Shown in pieces: positions 35,813 through 43,674 of a DNA stretch of 58,226 bases (position 1 is the first letter of the stretch; every line of letters begins with the position of its first letter). A program made the translations under genes and the position numbers. The stretch comes from Thermoplasmata archaeon (lineage in GTDB: Archaea > Thermoplasmatota > Thermoplasmata > Lutacidiplasmatales > UBA184): NCBI GenBank assembly GCA_022749935.1, contig JAKIWQ010000008.1, forward strand, positions 1-58,226. Direction: 5' to 3'. The notes below the pieces were generated by a model. The model worked only from the letters and a program-made list of their open reading frames with translations, was not told where the DNA came from and ran no database searches.

Positions 35813-36624
35813 GGGATCGCCTCGGTCGGGAGGGGAACGGAGTAGGCGGGGGTCACGAATTCCCCCGTCACCGTCCCCCCGACGGGCGAGCACCCTGGGG
35901 AGAGCGCGATCGGTTGCGTCTGGGAGAACTGCTGGCCGGGAGCGACGTTCATCGGCCAGGAGGTAGTCCCACAGGTGATCCCGTTCGCGGCGACGACCGA
36001 GATCCGAAGGATGCCCGCTTCCGTGAGGGAGGCCTCGTTCTGGAAGGAGAGCATCACCGGGATGCTCCCGTTCGGGTCGGGGGACTGGACGGTGAAGGCG
36101 AGGTGGTCGAACGGCGCGCCCCAGTGACGGAGCTCCTGGAGGGTGACCGAGGCAGGGAACATGTACCCGAACGTCGCATTCCCCCAGACCGAGACGTTGA
36201 GGTACTGGGTCTCCACGAGCAAGGAAGCGCCCGGACCGGTTGCGGACACCGGCAGGTAGAGCTCGATGGGAAACTCCGTGGTGGCCTGGGCCCCGAGGCT
36301 CACCGGGCCGTACCCGAACGTGCCGAGAAAGCCCCCGGTCTCGTTCACGACGCGGGCCTCGAGCGAGAGGGCCTGGATCGGATAGAATCCGGGATTGTTG
36401 AGCGTCAAGCTGCCCGCGAGAATCATCGTCCCGTTCGACCCGAAGGCGACCGAGAACGACCCGACGTGCGAGGAGGATTGGGTGAGCTCGCTGGTCGAAT
36501 AGATGACCGAGACCGTGAACAGGATCAGCAGTACGAGCACGAGAACCGAGGCCCGACGGAACGCCCGCGCCAACCGATAGAGCGGGGGGACCCGACGGGG
36601 GTAGGTGTACACCTGGCCGGACAT
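35809..36624 (-). CDS. Membrane-anchored extracytoplasmic protein
   Basis: A 271-residue protein with one N-terminal helix ('ASVLVLVLLILFTVSVIYS', about residues 25-43) after a basic cytoplasmic start, then an all-beta extracellular part with many Asn-glycosylation sequons ('NGTMILAGSLTLNNPGFYPI', 'NVSVWGNATFGY'). The first half resembles LEA14/WHy-like beta sandwiches ('LNNPG.YPI' motif), but this is tentative. It is coupled to the four-TM protein encoded next, so the two may form one membrane complex. Confidence 0.72.
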   Translation of the reverse strand: MSGQVYTYPRRVPPLYRLARAFRRASVLVLVLLILFTVSVIYSTSELTQSSSHVGSFSVAFGSNGTMILAGSLTLNNPGFYPIQALSLEARVVNETGGFLGTFGYGPVSLGAQATTEFPIELYLPVSATGPGASLLVETQYLNVSVWGNATFGYMFPASVTLQELRHWGAPFDHLAFTVQSPDPNGSIPVMLSFQNEASLTEAGILRISVVAANGITCGTTSWPMNVAPGQQFSQTQPIALSPGCSPVGGTVTGEFVTPAYSVPLPTEAIP

Positions 36625-36774
36625 ACCACTCGCATCACATTTACCGCCGTCTACCCCCTTAAGAACCTTCCGATTGCCGTCGGGGGCCCGTATCGGCGGC
36701 CGGCCCAGGCCGGACCGGGCGTTCGGAGCCTCCCTTCAAGTAGCCAGGTGCTCCGGGACCCGCGCGGTGGTCCG

Positions 36775-37776
36775 ATGGCGAGGACAGCGACTTCGCACTC
36801 ACCCGCGTCCCGTTGGCTGGACCGGGATCTCGGTCTCCTGCTCCTCCTGGGCGGAGTGTGGGGAGCCGCCTTCCCAATCATCCGGCTGGGGTTGCTCGCG
36901 GGAGCCTCCCCTCTTCCCTTTGCCGCGATTCGGATGGTTCTCGCCTCCGCCACGGTCGCCCTGGTGGCCGCCGCCTCGCGGGAACGCCTCCCCAGCTGGA
37001 GGGCGCTCGGACTATCGGCGCTCTGGGGGGGCGGCTTCATGGTGGGGGGTTACGCAGGGCTGCTCTACTGGGGGGAGGCCACGACCCCGGGGGGCCTCTC
37101 GGCGGTCCTCATCGCGTCCGTCCCGCTCTGGAGCGCGATCGTCGCGTACTATCTCCTCCCTGCGGAGCGATTCCGTCGCATCGGCACCGCGGGGATCATC
37201 ATCGGGTTCGGGGGCGTTACCCTCCTGTTCCTTCCCGACCTGCTGGCCAAGGGAATCGGGACGGTCGAAGGTCCCCTCGCCGTGGTCGGGGCGGCGCTGT
37301 TCGCGGCGGCAGGCTCCGTCCTGCTCCGACGCACCCTCACGACGCCGCAGGGCCTCTGGACCCTGGCCGCCCAGTTCGCTACCGGCGGGGCCATCTTGGC
37401 AGTTGCCTCCCTGGGAACGGGGGTTCCGCTGACCCTCCCCTGGAATGACAACGTACTCCTCTCTCTCGCGTACCTGGTCGGCATCTCCTCGGTCCTTGGC
37501 TACTGGATCTACTATCGTCTTCACCACCGCGTCGGGCCGGCCCGAGCGAACGTAGTGACCTACGTCAACCCGGTCGCCGGGATCCTCGTGGGCGCGCTGC
37601 TGCTCGGCGAGGGGGTCGGGGTGTTCGAGGCCGCCGGGTTCGTGGTCATCCTCCTCGGCCTTTTCCTCCTCCAACGGGATCGACTGCGGGGGCGTCCCGG
37701 GTCCACCGAAGGAACTGATGCGGCCGGCGGCCGCGGCGACAGGCCCGCGAACGTCGGGACATCGACCGACCGCTAG
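36775..37776 (+). CDS. EamA/DMT-family transporter
   Basis: A 333-residue drug/metabolite transporter with ten predicted helices formed by two EamA repeats. Repeat 1: 'LLLLGGVWGAAFPIIRLGL', 'ATTPGGLSAVLIASVPLWSA'. Repeat 2: 'LAYLVGISSVLGYWIYYRLH' and 'NVVTYVNPVAGILVGALLLG' with the typical 'P...(A/G)......GE' end. Exports metabolites; substrate unknown. ATG 36775 is fixed by homology; the open frame far upstream is not coding. Stop TAG lies in a CTAG shared with the convergent formate dehydrogenase gene. Confidence 0.9.
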   Translation: MARTATSHSPASRWLDRDLGLLLLLGGVWGAAFPIIRLGLLAGASPLPFAAIRMVLASATVALVAAASRERLPSWRALGLSALWGGGFMVGGYAGLLYWGEATTPGGLSAVLIASVPLWSAIVAYYLLPAERFRRIGTAGIIIGFGGVTLLFLPDLLAKGIGTVEGPLAVVGAALFAAAGSVLLRRTLTTPQGLWTLAAQFATGGAILAVASLGTGVPLTLPWNDNVLLSLAYLVGISSVLGYWIYYRLHHRVGPARANVVTYVNPVAGILVGALLLGEGVGVFEAAGFVVILLGLFLLQRDRLRGRPGSTEGTDAAGGRGDRPANVGTSTDR

Positions 37777-38828
37777 CCCTTGAAGGCGTAACTGTAGCTC
37801 GGGCTCACGACCCTTCCCCCATCGACGATGAGGTAATCGCGCTCGATCGGTTTGCCCAGGAAGAACCGTTCGAGACAGTCCCGGATCCCATCGGAGTACC
37901 GCTTCTGGGCCTCGAGCGAGGTCCCGGAGACGTGGATCGTCAGGGCGTGGTTCGGCATCGTCCTCCAGGGGTGGTCCGGGGGCGCGGGCTGGGGGTACCA
38001 CACATCGCCGGCGTACCCGGCGAGATGCCCCTTCTCCATGGCTTGGACCAGCGCTTCGGTGTTCACGATCCGGCCCCGAGCGGTGTTCACCAGGCAGGCG
38101 CCCTTCTTCATCCGGAAGAGTCGGTTCTTGTCGAACAACCCGTCGGTCTCGGGAGTGAGCGGGCAGTGGATCGTGATCACGTCGCACCGGCGCACGAGGT
38201 CATCTAGGAGGGCATACTCTGCCCCGAGTACCTCCTCCTCCACGGTCGATAGGCGTCGGTAATCGTAGTAGAGCGTCGTGACGTTGAATGGCCGAAGGCG
38301 CAACGCCACCCGTTGCCCGATCCGGCCCGCACCGACGATGCCGACGGTCTTTCCTTCGAGGTCGTGCGAGCGCGCGGCCGCCTCGGCGATGTCCCACCGT
38401 CCCTCGAGCACCTGCTTGTAGGCCGGGAGGTAGTTTCGGACGAGGGTCAGGATCTGCATCACCGCGTGCTCGGCCACGCTGACGACGTTGGACCCGGTGA
38501 TCTCGGCCACCATGATCCCCCGCTTCGCCGCGGCCGCGAGATCGATGTGGTCGGAACCGACCCCGGCCGTCAGGATCAGTTTGAGTTTCTTGGCCTTGTC
38601 GATCCGTTCCGTGGTGATGTACGCCGGCCAGAAGGGTGTGGTGATGACGACATCCGCCCAGCGGATCTCCCGGTCGAGGTCCCGTTCTTTCTCGGTCAGC
38701 ACGACGAGGTCGTGGCCCTTGGACTTCAGGAACCTCCGGAGGCCGAGGGCATTTTCCGCAGCACCCAAGAGCTCGGGGTTCCCGCGCGCGGCTTTGCCGC
38801 CCGGATATAGGACCGCTAAGATCTTCAT
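37773..38828 (-). CDS. NAD-dependent formate dehydrogenase (D-2-hydroxyacid dehydrogenase family)
   Basis: A 351-residue protein close to bacterial metal-free formate dehydrogenase. Diagnostic FDH residues: 'PFWPAY' (65-70), Asn114 ('ITGSNVVSVAEH'), Arg251 ('NTARGR'), Asp275 ('GYAGDVW'), Gln280 in 'PQPAPPDHPWRTMP' and His299 ('IHVSGTS'). The Rossmann loop 'GIVGAGRIGQ' is followed by Asp189 ('YYDYRR'), which favours NAD over NADP. The reaction is formate + NAD to CO2 + NADH. ATG 38828 matches the family start; the frame upstream is shorter and unrelated. C-terminal tail 'SPSYSYAFKG' is extra. Confidence 0.9.
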   Translation of the reverse strand: MKILAVLYPGGKAARGNPELLGAAENALGLRRFLKSKGHDLVVLTEKERDLDREIRWADVVITTPFWPAYITTERIDKAKKLKLILTAGVGSDHIDLAAAAKRGIMVAEITGSNVVSVAEHAVMQILTLVRNYLPAYKQVLEGRWDIAEAAARSHDLEGKTVGIVGAGRIGQRVALRLRPFNVTTLYYDYRRLSTVEEEVLGAEYALLDDLVRRCDVITIHCPLTPETDGLFDKNRLFRMKKGACLVNTARGRIVNTEALVQAMEKGHLAGYAGDVWYPQPAPPDHPWRTMPNHALTIHVSGTSLEAQKRYSDGIRDCLERFFLGKPIERDYLIVDGGRVVSPSYSYAFKG

Positions 38829-39207
38829 GGCCCACACCGGCCACCGCCGGTGCTCGGCCATCTCTTCCGGCTATTAATCCGATTGCGGAGACCCCTCGGA
38901 CCGAACGAAACGGTTGTTCACCCTTCGGGGTCGGCACCGACGAGGGGGGGACGGTGGACCCACATCGAAGTCCGGCCCGTGGGTCTCCTCGGACGAGGTG
39001 CGGGACGAGCCCGCTCCCGCACGGAGCGCTCGCGGCGCTCGCCCGAGGACGGAGGGGGGCGCCGGATTCACGTCCTCCCCCGGTCCCGCCGGGATGCCCC
39101 GAGGAGCCACTGTCGAGCGAAAATGCTCAGGACGCCTTGTGGTACAAAAAGTGTACAACGTACGATTATCCCCGACTATCGGGTCGGCGCCTCTCGAGGA
39201 CGGTCGA
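38829..39207. promoter_or_regulatory. Divergent promoter region with GTAC repeats
   Basis: A 379-nt gap between divergent genes. An AT-rich 'GGATTAATAGCC' (minus strand, 38869-38880) is a candidate TATA for the formate dehydrogenase gene. On the plus side, three GTAC motifs at 39142-39145, 39153-39156 and 39160-39163 surround 'AAAAAG' and precede 'GATTATC', about 40 nt before the ATG at 39208; they could be an operator plus TATA. No other feature is visible. Confidence 0.35.
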
Positions 39208-40563
39208 ATGACCAAGTCGAGAAATCGGACCGCCGGAGTCGCGCTCGCGAGCGTAGTCGCCACGTTTGCGCTCGCGATGTTGCTGGCGGTCCCCAACGCC
39301 GGAGCTAGCCTCGTGACGAATTCGCCGGGCATGATGGCGTCGCCGCCGCTCACGCCCCAGCCGACGCCCCACCACCTGCTGAGCGATGCCGAACAGATGC
39401 CCGCCTTCCTAAACGGCTCGATCGTGAACACGATCTACCTGCAAGGGAATTTCGTGGGAACGCTGAACGCCAAGAACTCGACCTTCGGGATGGAACCGAT
39501 GGCCGGAGAGCCGGCAATCGGTGTGACACCGACGGTCTACCCCACGGCCCGCGCGAACATCCCCGCCTTCACGGTGCTGGTACCGTGGTGGGGCCCCACG
39601 GCCACCCCCTACGCCCCCGCGTACAACCCCGCGGCGTATGGAATCCACGAGATGTGCGCACCCGCCACGGTGGCGGTCTGCTGGGACCACCCGGCCACGA
39701 TCAACGTGCCCGGACTCGGTACGGTCCCCCTGCCCGGCCATGACCACTTGATCGGAACTGCAGCCGGCAACAAGGACACCTGGTGGAACCTGAAGGTCGT
39801 CCTCGTGTTCGAGTCGAAGTACTGGCCCGGTTTGAACGGGGGACGGTCGCACGGGATCACGTCGATCGGGGCACTGACCGCCGCCCAGGCGGTCGGAGCG
39901 GTCAGCGCGACCCTCGGGACGAACGACTTCCTGAACTTCGCCGTGGCCAGCCCGAGTGGCGCGTACAACCCCACCCAGCCGCCGGCGAGTCGCACGCTGC
40001 AACTCTCCGAGCAGATGCCGGCCTTCCTGAAGGGACGGGTCGTCAACACGCTCTACGAGAACGGCTACTTCACGAGCAGCAACGCGCCCCGCATGGGAAC
40101 CTTCGGGATGGAACCGCTCTTGTCGCAGGCCGGTGTTGGGGCCCCGGATATCCACGACCCGATCTCCAACGCCAACGAGCCAGCGTTCATCGTGCTCGTT
40201 CCCTGGTGGGGACCCGCGAGTGCGCCGTACGCACCCGCCTACAACCCCGCGGCCTACGGGATCAAGTTGATGTGCGCGCCGGACTCGATCGCACTCTGCT
40301 ACGACCACCCCGCGACCATCGACGTCCCGGGTCTGGGAGTGGTCCCGCTGCCGGGCCACGACCACCTGATCACCGAGGCGTTCCACCACACCGACACCTG
40401 GTGGAGCCTGATCGTGGTCCTCGTGACCGACCCCAGCGTGTTCCCCAACTTGGCGGGGACGCACGGGATCACCTCGCTCGCCTCGCTCACCGCGGCGCAA
40501 GCCGCCGGGCAGGCGTCGGCGGACCTCGGGACGAACACCTACCTGAACTTCGAGGTGGTATAG
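39208..40563 (+). CDS. Secreted protein with a duplicated unknown 185-residue domain
   Basis: A 451-residue secreted protein. A signal peptide ('GVALASVVATFALAMLLAVP') is followed by a short linker, then two copies of the same domain at residues about 62-246 and 268-451. Both keep 'EQMPAFL', 'GMEP', 'PAF.VLVPWWGP', 'PYAPAYNPAAYGI', 'MCAP', 'C.DHPATI.VPGLG', 'VPLPGHDHLI', 'DTWW.L.VVLV' and 'LGTN..LNF'. The invariant His/Asp cluster ('DHP', 'PGHDH') could bind metal. I do not recognise the domain. The protein ends exactly at the end of copy 2 with no anchor. ATG 39208 is set by the signal peptide. Confidence 0.82.
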   Translation: MTKSRNRTAGVALASVVATFALAMLLAVPNAGASLVTNSPGMMASPPLTPQPTPHHLLSDAEQMPAFLNGSIVNTIYLQGNFVGTLNAKNSTFGMEPMAGEPAIGVTPTVYPTARANIPAFTVLVPWWGPTATPYAPAYNPAAYGIHEMCAPATVAVCWDHPATINVPGLGTVPLPGHDHLIGTAAGNKDTWWNLKVVLVFESKYWPGLNGGRSHGITSIGALTAAQAVGAVSATLGTNDFLNFAVASPSGAYNPTQPPASRTLQLSEQMPAFLKGRVVNTLYENGYFTSSNAPRMGTFGMEPLLSQAGVGAPDIHDPISNANEPAFIVLVPWWGPASAPYAPAYNPAAYGIKLMCAPDSIALCYDHPATIDVPGLGVVPLPGHDHLITEAFHHTDTWWSLIVVLVTDPSVFPNLAGTHGITSLASLTAAQAAGQASADLGTNTYLNFEVV

Positions 40564-40597
40564 GTCGAGCGCGGGCGACGAAGTACAACCCCTTCCA

Positions 40598-40618
40598 GGG
40601 GGCCCACCCTGGGCCCCC
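40598..40618 (+). terminator. GC-rich hairpin downstream of the duplicated-domain gene
   Basis: 'GGGGGCCCA' - CCC - 'TGGGCCCCC' forms a perfect 9-bp stem with a 3-nt loop, 34 nt past the stop codon. It is not followed by a clear T-run, so it may be a 3'-end processing or stabilising structure rather than a simple terminator. The rest of the convergent gap to 40855 holds nothing else. Confidence 0.4.
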
Positions 40619-40855
40619 CTTCGTTCGGTCCCGCGATCCCCGAGCCGGGGACATCCCCTTCGGTCCGAAGCCCGGCGGCCAGCCCGATGGAATCGGGAAC
40701 GTCCCGCGCCCTCCGGTCGTTCCGCGACCACGCTCACTGTCCCGAGGGCTCCGGCGGTCGACTCGCCGGCTCGCGTGCGACTCCGGCCGATTCGAGAGGA
40801 GGACCGGGTCGGCTCCACGCACTACCGGCCGTGGACGAGGTTCGGAGGTCGGTAC

Positions 40856-41290
40856 CTACTTCCGCTTGGCCATCGCCCGTATCGCCGGGGCGTCCTCACC
40901 GTACTCGCTCTCCAGCCATTCGCGTGCGGCCCGTTCCACCTCGTCGGGAGGGAGCGTCGTCGAGGTGAATTCGCCGTAGACGTCGATCTGGGTCTTCTTC
41001 CCCTTGGGGGAATATAGGTAGACGAAGTTCGAACCGGCGAGGGGACCCTCCAGCCACTCGGTCACGATCGCGATGGGCGGGATCATCGAGATCCGCATCC
41101 GATCCGGTGCCCACTTGCCACGGAAGTTCCGGTCCGATGCGTAGATGAACGTAATGTCGGAGACCTTTTCGAACTTCGGATTGCGAGTCGTCTTGTGGGA
41201 CCCGTCGTGCTCCTCGCCGTCGCGGATGTACGTCCAAACGAGATCGACCGGTGCGTCGAATGTGCTTCCTTCGTCCTTGATGTAGACCAT
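40856..41290 (-). CDS. SRPBCC family protein
   Basis: A 144-residue START/SRPBCC-fold protein: 'STFDAPVDLVWTYIRDGEEH', 'PDRMRISMIPPIAIVTEWLE', 'NFVYLYSPKGKKTQIDVYGE', with a C-terminal helix 'VERAAREWLESEYGEDAPAI'. It probably binds a hydrophobic small molecule. It is divergent from an HxlR regulator at 41401, a common pairing in which the regulator controls the binding protein. A 'GATATGA' motif about 26 nt upstream of ATG 41290 could be its TATA box. Confidence 0.8.
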   Translation of the reverse strand: MVYIKDEGSTFDAPVDLVWTYIRDGEEHDGSHKTTRNPKFEKVSDITFIYASDRNFRGKWAPDRMRISMIPPIAIVTEWLEGPLAGSNFVYLYSPKGKKTQIDVYGEFTSTTLPPDEVERAAREWLESEYGEDAPAIRAMAKRK

Positions 41291-41400
41291 GGGGGCTCAC
41301 CTTTTCCTGAAATCTCATATCAGAAGCGGAGTATATGGGTCGGTAGGGGAACAGAATTAGGACACCCCCGCGCCCAAGGTCGGGCCGCCGCGACCGCATC

Positions 41401-41940
41401 GTGGTCGAGGTGGGCTTCTCCGCGTACCCCCTGCAATCCAGTCTCGGGGTCCTCGGTCGGAAGTGGGCCTTCCTCGTCCTCATGAACATCGCCCTCTCCC
41501 AGGCGCAACGGTTCAATGAACTCCTCCGAAGGAATCCGGGGATGAGCAAGAGGATCCTGGCGATGCGACTCCGTGAGTTGGAGCAGAAGGGATTCATCCT
41601 CCGGGCGGAGCAACGGCGAGCGTACACGAAATGGGAGTTGTCCCCGAAAGGGGCCGATGTTCTCCCAGTGCTTCTGACGCTGATCCATTTCGGCTCCAAG
41701 TGGGGAGGGGACGACCGTCCCCCGGGCGCGCCGTCCCGGACGCTGAGCTCCCCGTTCGAGGTCGCTTATCGGCCGAAACCAACCGGGTGGTCGGTTCCTC
41801 GAACCGACGGGCAGAGCTCGACGAAGAAAAATGGCCGGGTGCGGCGCGGGGAGATTTCGTTCGCCCTGACCCGCGTTCGCCCTGACCCGCGTTCGCCCCT
41901 GAAGAAACGGCGGTCCGCGCCGACGACGCGCGCCCGGTGA
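41401..41940 (+). CDS. HxlR-family winged-helix regulator with low-complexity tail
   Basis: A 179-residue protein. Residues 1-105 are an HxlR domain: 'SLGVLGRKWAFLVLMNIALS', 'RFNELLRRNPGMSKRILAMR', 'LRELEQKGFILRAEQ', 'YTKWELSPKGADVLPVLLTL'. The remaining ~75 residues are basic, disordered and partly encoded by a 16-bp tandem repeat; typical HxlR proteins end near residue 115, so the tail may be a read-on after loss of the normal stop. GTG start 41401. Likely controls itself and the divergent SRPBCC gene. Confidence 0.86.
   Translation: MVEVGFSAYPLQSSLGVLGRKWAFLVLMNIALSQAQRFNELLRRNPGMSKRILAMRLRELEQKGFILRAEQRRAYTKWELSPKGADVLPVLLTLIHFGSKWGGDDRPPGAPSRTLSSPFEVAYRPKPTGWSVPRTDGQSSTKKNGRVRRGEISFALTRVRPDPRSPLKKRRSAPTTRAR
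41859..41900 (+). repeat. 16-bp tandem repeat in the HxlR tail
   Basis: 'GTTCGCCCTGACCCGC' occurs at 41859-41874 and 41875-41890, followed by a partial third copy to 41900. The period is not a multiple of three, so the copies are read in different frames, and any copy-number change would shift the reading frame of the tail. Confidence 0.8.
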
Positions 41941-42044
41941 TCTGCAGCGACCGGAATCGGTGGTCTACGATCCCGGAGACTCGGTGGGACCCGCCCGCCC
42001 GAAGGGGAGGCAGGGTCGGGCGGGTCCCGAACCACGGCACAGGG

Positions 42045-43367
42045 TCAGACGACTCCGAAGAGGTGCCATTTGCCGGGGACGCCCTTCAGGGTGTGGGTTC
42101 CCCGATCCGCGAATTGGAGCCCAGATCCGGATACCAGGTCCCGAACCGTGCCGGAAACGAGGACCTCCCCGGGTCCGGCCTGCGCCATCACCCGTTGGGC
42201 GAGATGTACCCCGACTCCCCCCACGTCACTTCCTAGGACCTCGCATTCTCCCGTGTGCAACCCCAGGCGGAGGGAGAGGCCGAGTTCCTTGACGCCGTCC
42301 CGGATCGCGCAGGCGCACTGGATGCCACGGGCCGGTCCGTCAAACGTGGCAAGAAAGCCGTCCCCCGTGGTCTTCACCTCTCGTCCGCGATACCGCGTCA
42401 GCAACTTGCGGACCAACTCGTTGTGACGGAGCAGGAGGGCCCTCCATCGCTTGTCCCCTACGGCGTGGAGGCTCTCCGTGGATCGGACGATGTCGGTAAA
42501 GAGCACCGTCATCAGTTGACGGTCGGCGGTCCCGGTGGTGCGGGCACCGGTCAAGAATTCCTCGACCTCGCCGAGGATCGAATCTCCGTCGCCCGCCCAC
42601 CATACATGGTCTTCCCCTTCGAGCTCGACCAAGCGGGCCCCGGCGATCATCTTCGCGAGGTACCGCCCGTTCTCCACGGCGACGTCCCGGTCCTTCTTCC
42701 GGTGGAGCACGAGCGTCGGGACGTGGATCGCGGGCAGGACCGCCCGGATGTCGATCTCGGTGTTCATGCGGGCGAGGGCGACGACCGCGGACGGAGTGAC
42801 GCTCATTCGGCCGTACGCCGCGAACCACCGCTGCATCGCGGGGTCGTGGGCGACCGAAGGGGCCAGCGTGGTGAGCTCACTTCCGACTCCCCAGCCTCCC
42901 TCGAGGCTCTCGATCCAGCGTTCCCGCTCTTCCCGGGTGGGCGCCCACGGGTAGTCGGGGCTCTGGACGCGCTTGGCGAAGGCGCCGTAGAGGATGAGGG
43001 CCGTGGTCCGTTGCGGGTAGGTCGCCGCGAACAGCGCGCTCATCGACCCCCCCTCGCTCATTCCGACGAGCGCGGCCCGCTCCAGGCCGACCTCGTCCAT
43101 CACCGCCCGGACATCGTCCATCCGCTCCTCCAGGATGGGCAACCCTGCCACGCGGTCGGAAAGGCCCGTACCGCGTTTGTCGAACGAGACGACCCGGGCG
43201 AACGAACCCAGCCCCTCCATGAACCGGACGTTGAGCGGGTTTTCCCAGGCGTACTCGAGATGGGAAGCCCATCCGGGGACCAACACCACGTCGGGCGGCC
43301 CTTTCCCGAACGATTGGTAGGCGATGTACACGCGCCCAGATTTCGCGTACTTGGTGTCAGGAATCAT
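42045..43367 (-). CDS. Alpha/beta-hydrolase fused to class III nucleotide cyclase
   Basis: A 440-residue two-domain protein. The N-terminal alpha/beta hydrolase (about 1-275) has Ser104 in 'GMSEGG' and His254 in 'GEDHVWW'. The C-terminal class III adenylate/guanylate cyclase (about 285-440) has metal Asps 292 ('FTDIVRST') and 336 ('TTGDGF'), substrate-specifying Lys332 and Asp381, and Arg392; the transition-state Asn is His388 ('VHLAQR'), as I recall from actinobacterial hydrolase-cyclases. It may couple sensing of an ester or signal molecule to cyclic nucleotide synthesis. No membrane segment. Monocistronic, ATG 43367. Confidence 0.93.
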   Translation of the reverse strand: MIPDTKYAKSGRVYIAYQSFGKGPPDVVLVPGWASHLEYAWENPLNVRFMEGLGSFARVVSFDKRGTGLSDRVAGLPILEERMDDVRAVMDEVGLERAALVGMSEGGSMSALFAATYPQRTTALILYGAFAKRVQSPDYPWAPTREERERWIESLEGGWGVGSELTTLAPSVAHDPAMQRWFAAYGRMSVTPSAVVALARMNTEIDIRAVLPAIHVPTLVLHRKKDRDVAVENGRYLAKMIAGARLVELEGEDHVWWAGDGDSILGEVEEFLTGARTTGTADRQLMTVLFTDIVRSTESLHAVGDKRWRALLLRHNELVRKLLTRYRGREVKTTGDGFLATFDGPARGIQCACAIRDGVKELGLSLRLGLHTGECEVLGSDVGGVGVHLAQRVMAQAGPGEVLVSGTVRDLVSGSGLQFADRGTHTLKGVPGKWHLFGVV

Positions 43368-43554
43368 CTCTGGCGGATACCAGCGAACCGTGATTCATTT
43401 TGCGGAAGACCGAGGGGTCCGGCCAACCCGCGTCGTGCGGGGAAGTTACTCCCCTCCCCGTACCGCCGTCGATGCGCGGGCCGACCGGACGCCGGTTCGG
43501 TCCCTCCCAGCCGGCTGGTAGACTCGGAGCGGGGGCGTGATCGTGAGGAACGCC

Positions 43555-43626
43555 AGCCACTGGAGGGATTTGAACCCCCGACCTGCTGATTACGAATCAG
43601 CCGCTCTGCCGCTGAGCTACAGTGGC
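43555..43626 (-). tRNA. tRNA-Thr (anticodon CGU)
   Basis: A complete cloverleaf on the minus strand: acceptor 'GCCACTG' pairs with 'CAGTGGC', D-arm 'GCTC...GAGC', anticodon stem 'GCTGA/TCAGC' with loop 'TTCGTAA' (anticodon CGT, reading ACG), a T-arm with loop 'TTCAAAT', and discriminator U, as I recall for archaeal Thr tRNAs. No intron and no encoded CCA. It has its own TATA box 26-33 nt upstream, between it and the end of the cystathionine-synthase-like gene. Confidence 0.97.
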
Positions 43627-43651
43627 GCGGCCGGCTGACGAGCGGGGTCGG

Positions 43652-43659
43652 CCTATAAT
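43652..43659 (-). promoter_or_regulatory. TATA box of tRNA-Thr
   Basis: 'ATTATAGG' on the minus strand, 26-33 nt upstream of the tRNA 5' end, in the 48-nt gap after the stop of the upstream gene. The spacing is exactly that of archaeal TBP sites. Confidence 0.75.
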
Positions 43660-43674
43660 GGTGCCGCCGTGGCC

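Noticed and set aside
35746-36774. N-terminal extension of the EamA transporter
   Set aside because: It is antisense to the two coupled membrane-protein genes and has no homology to transporters.
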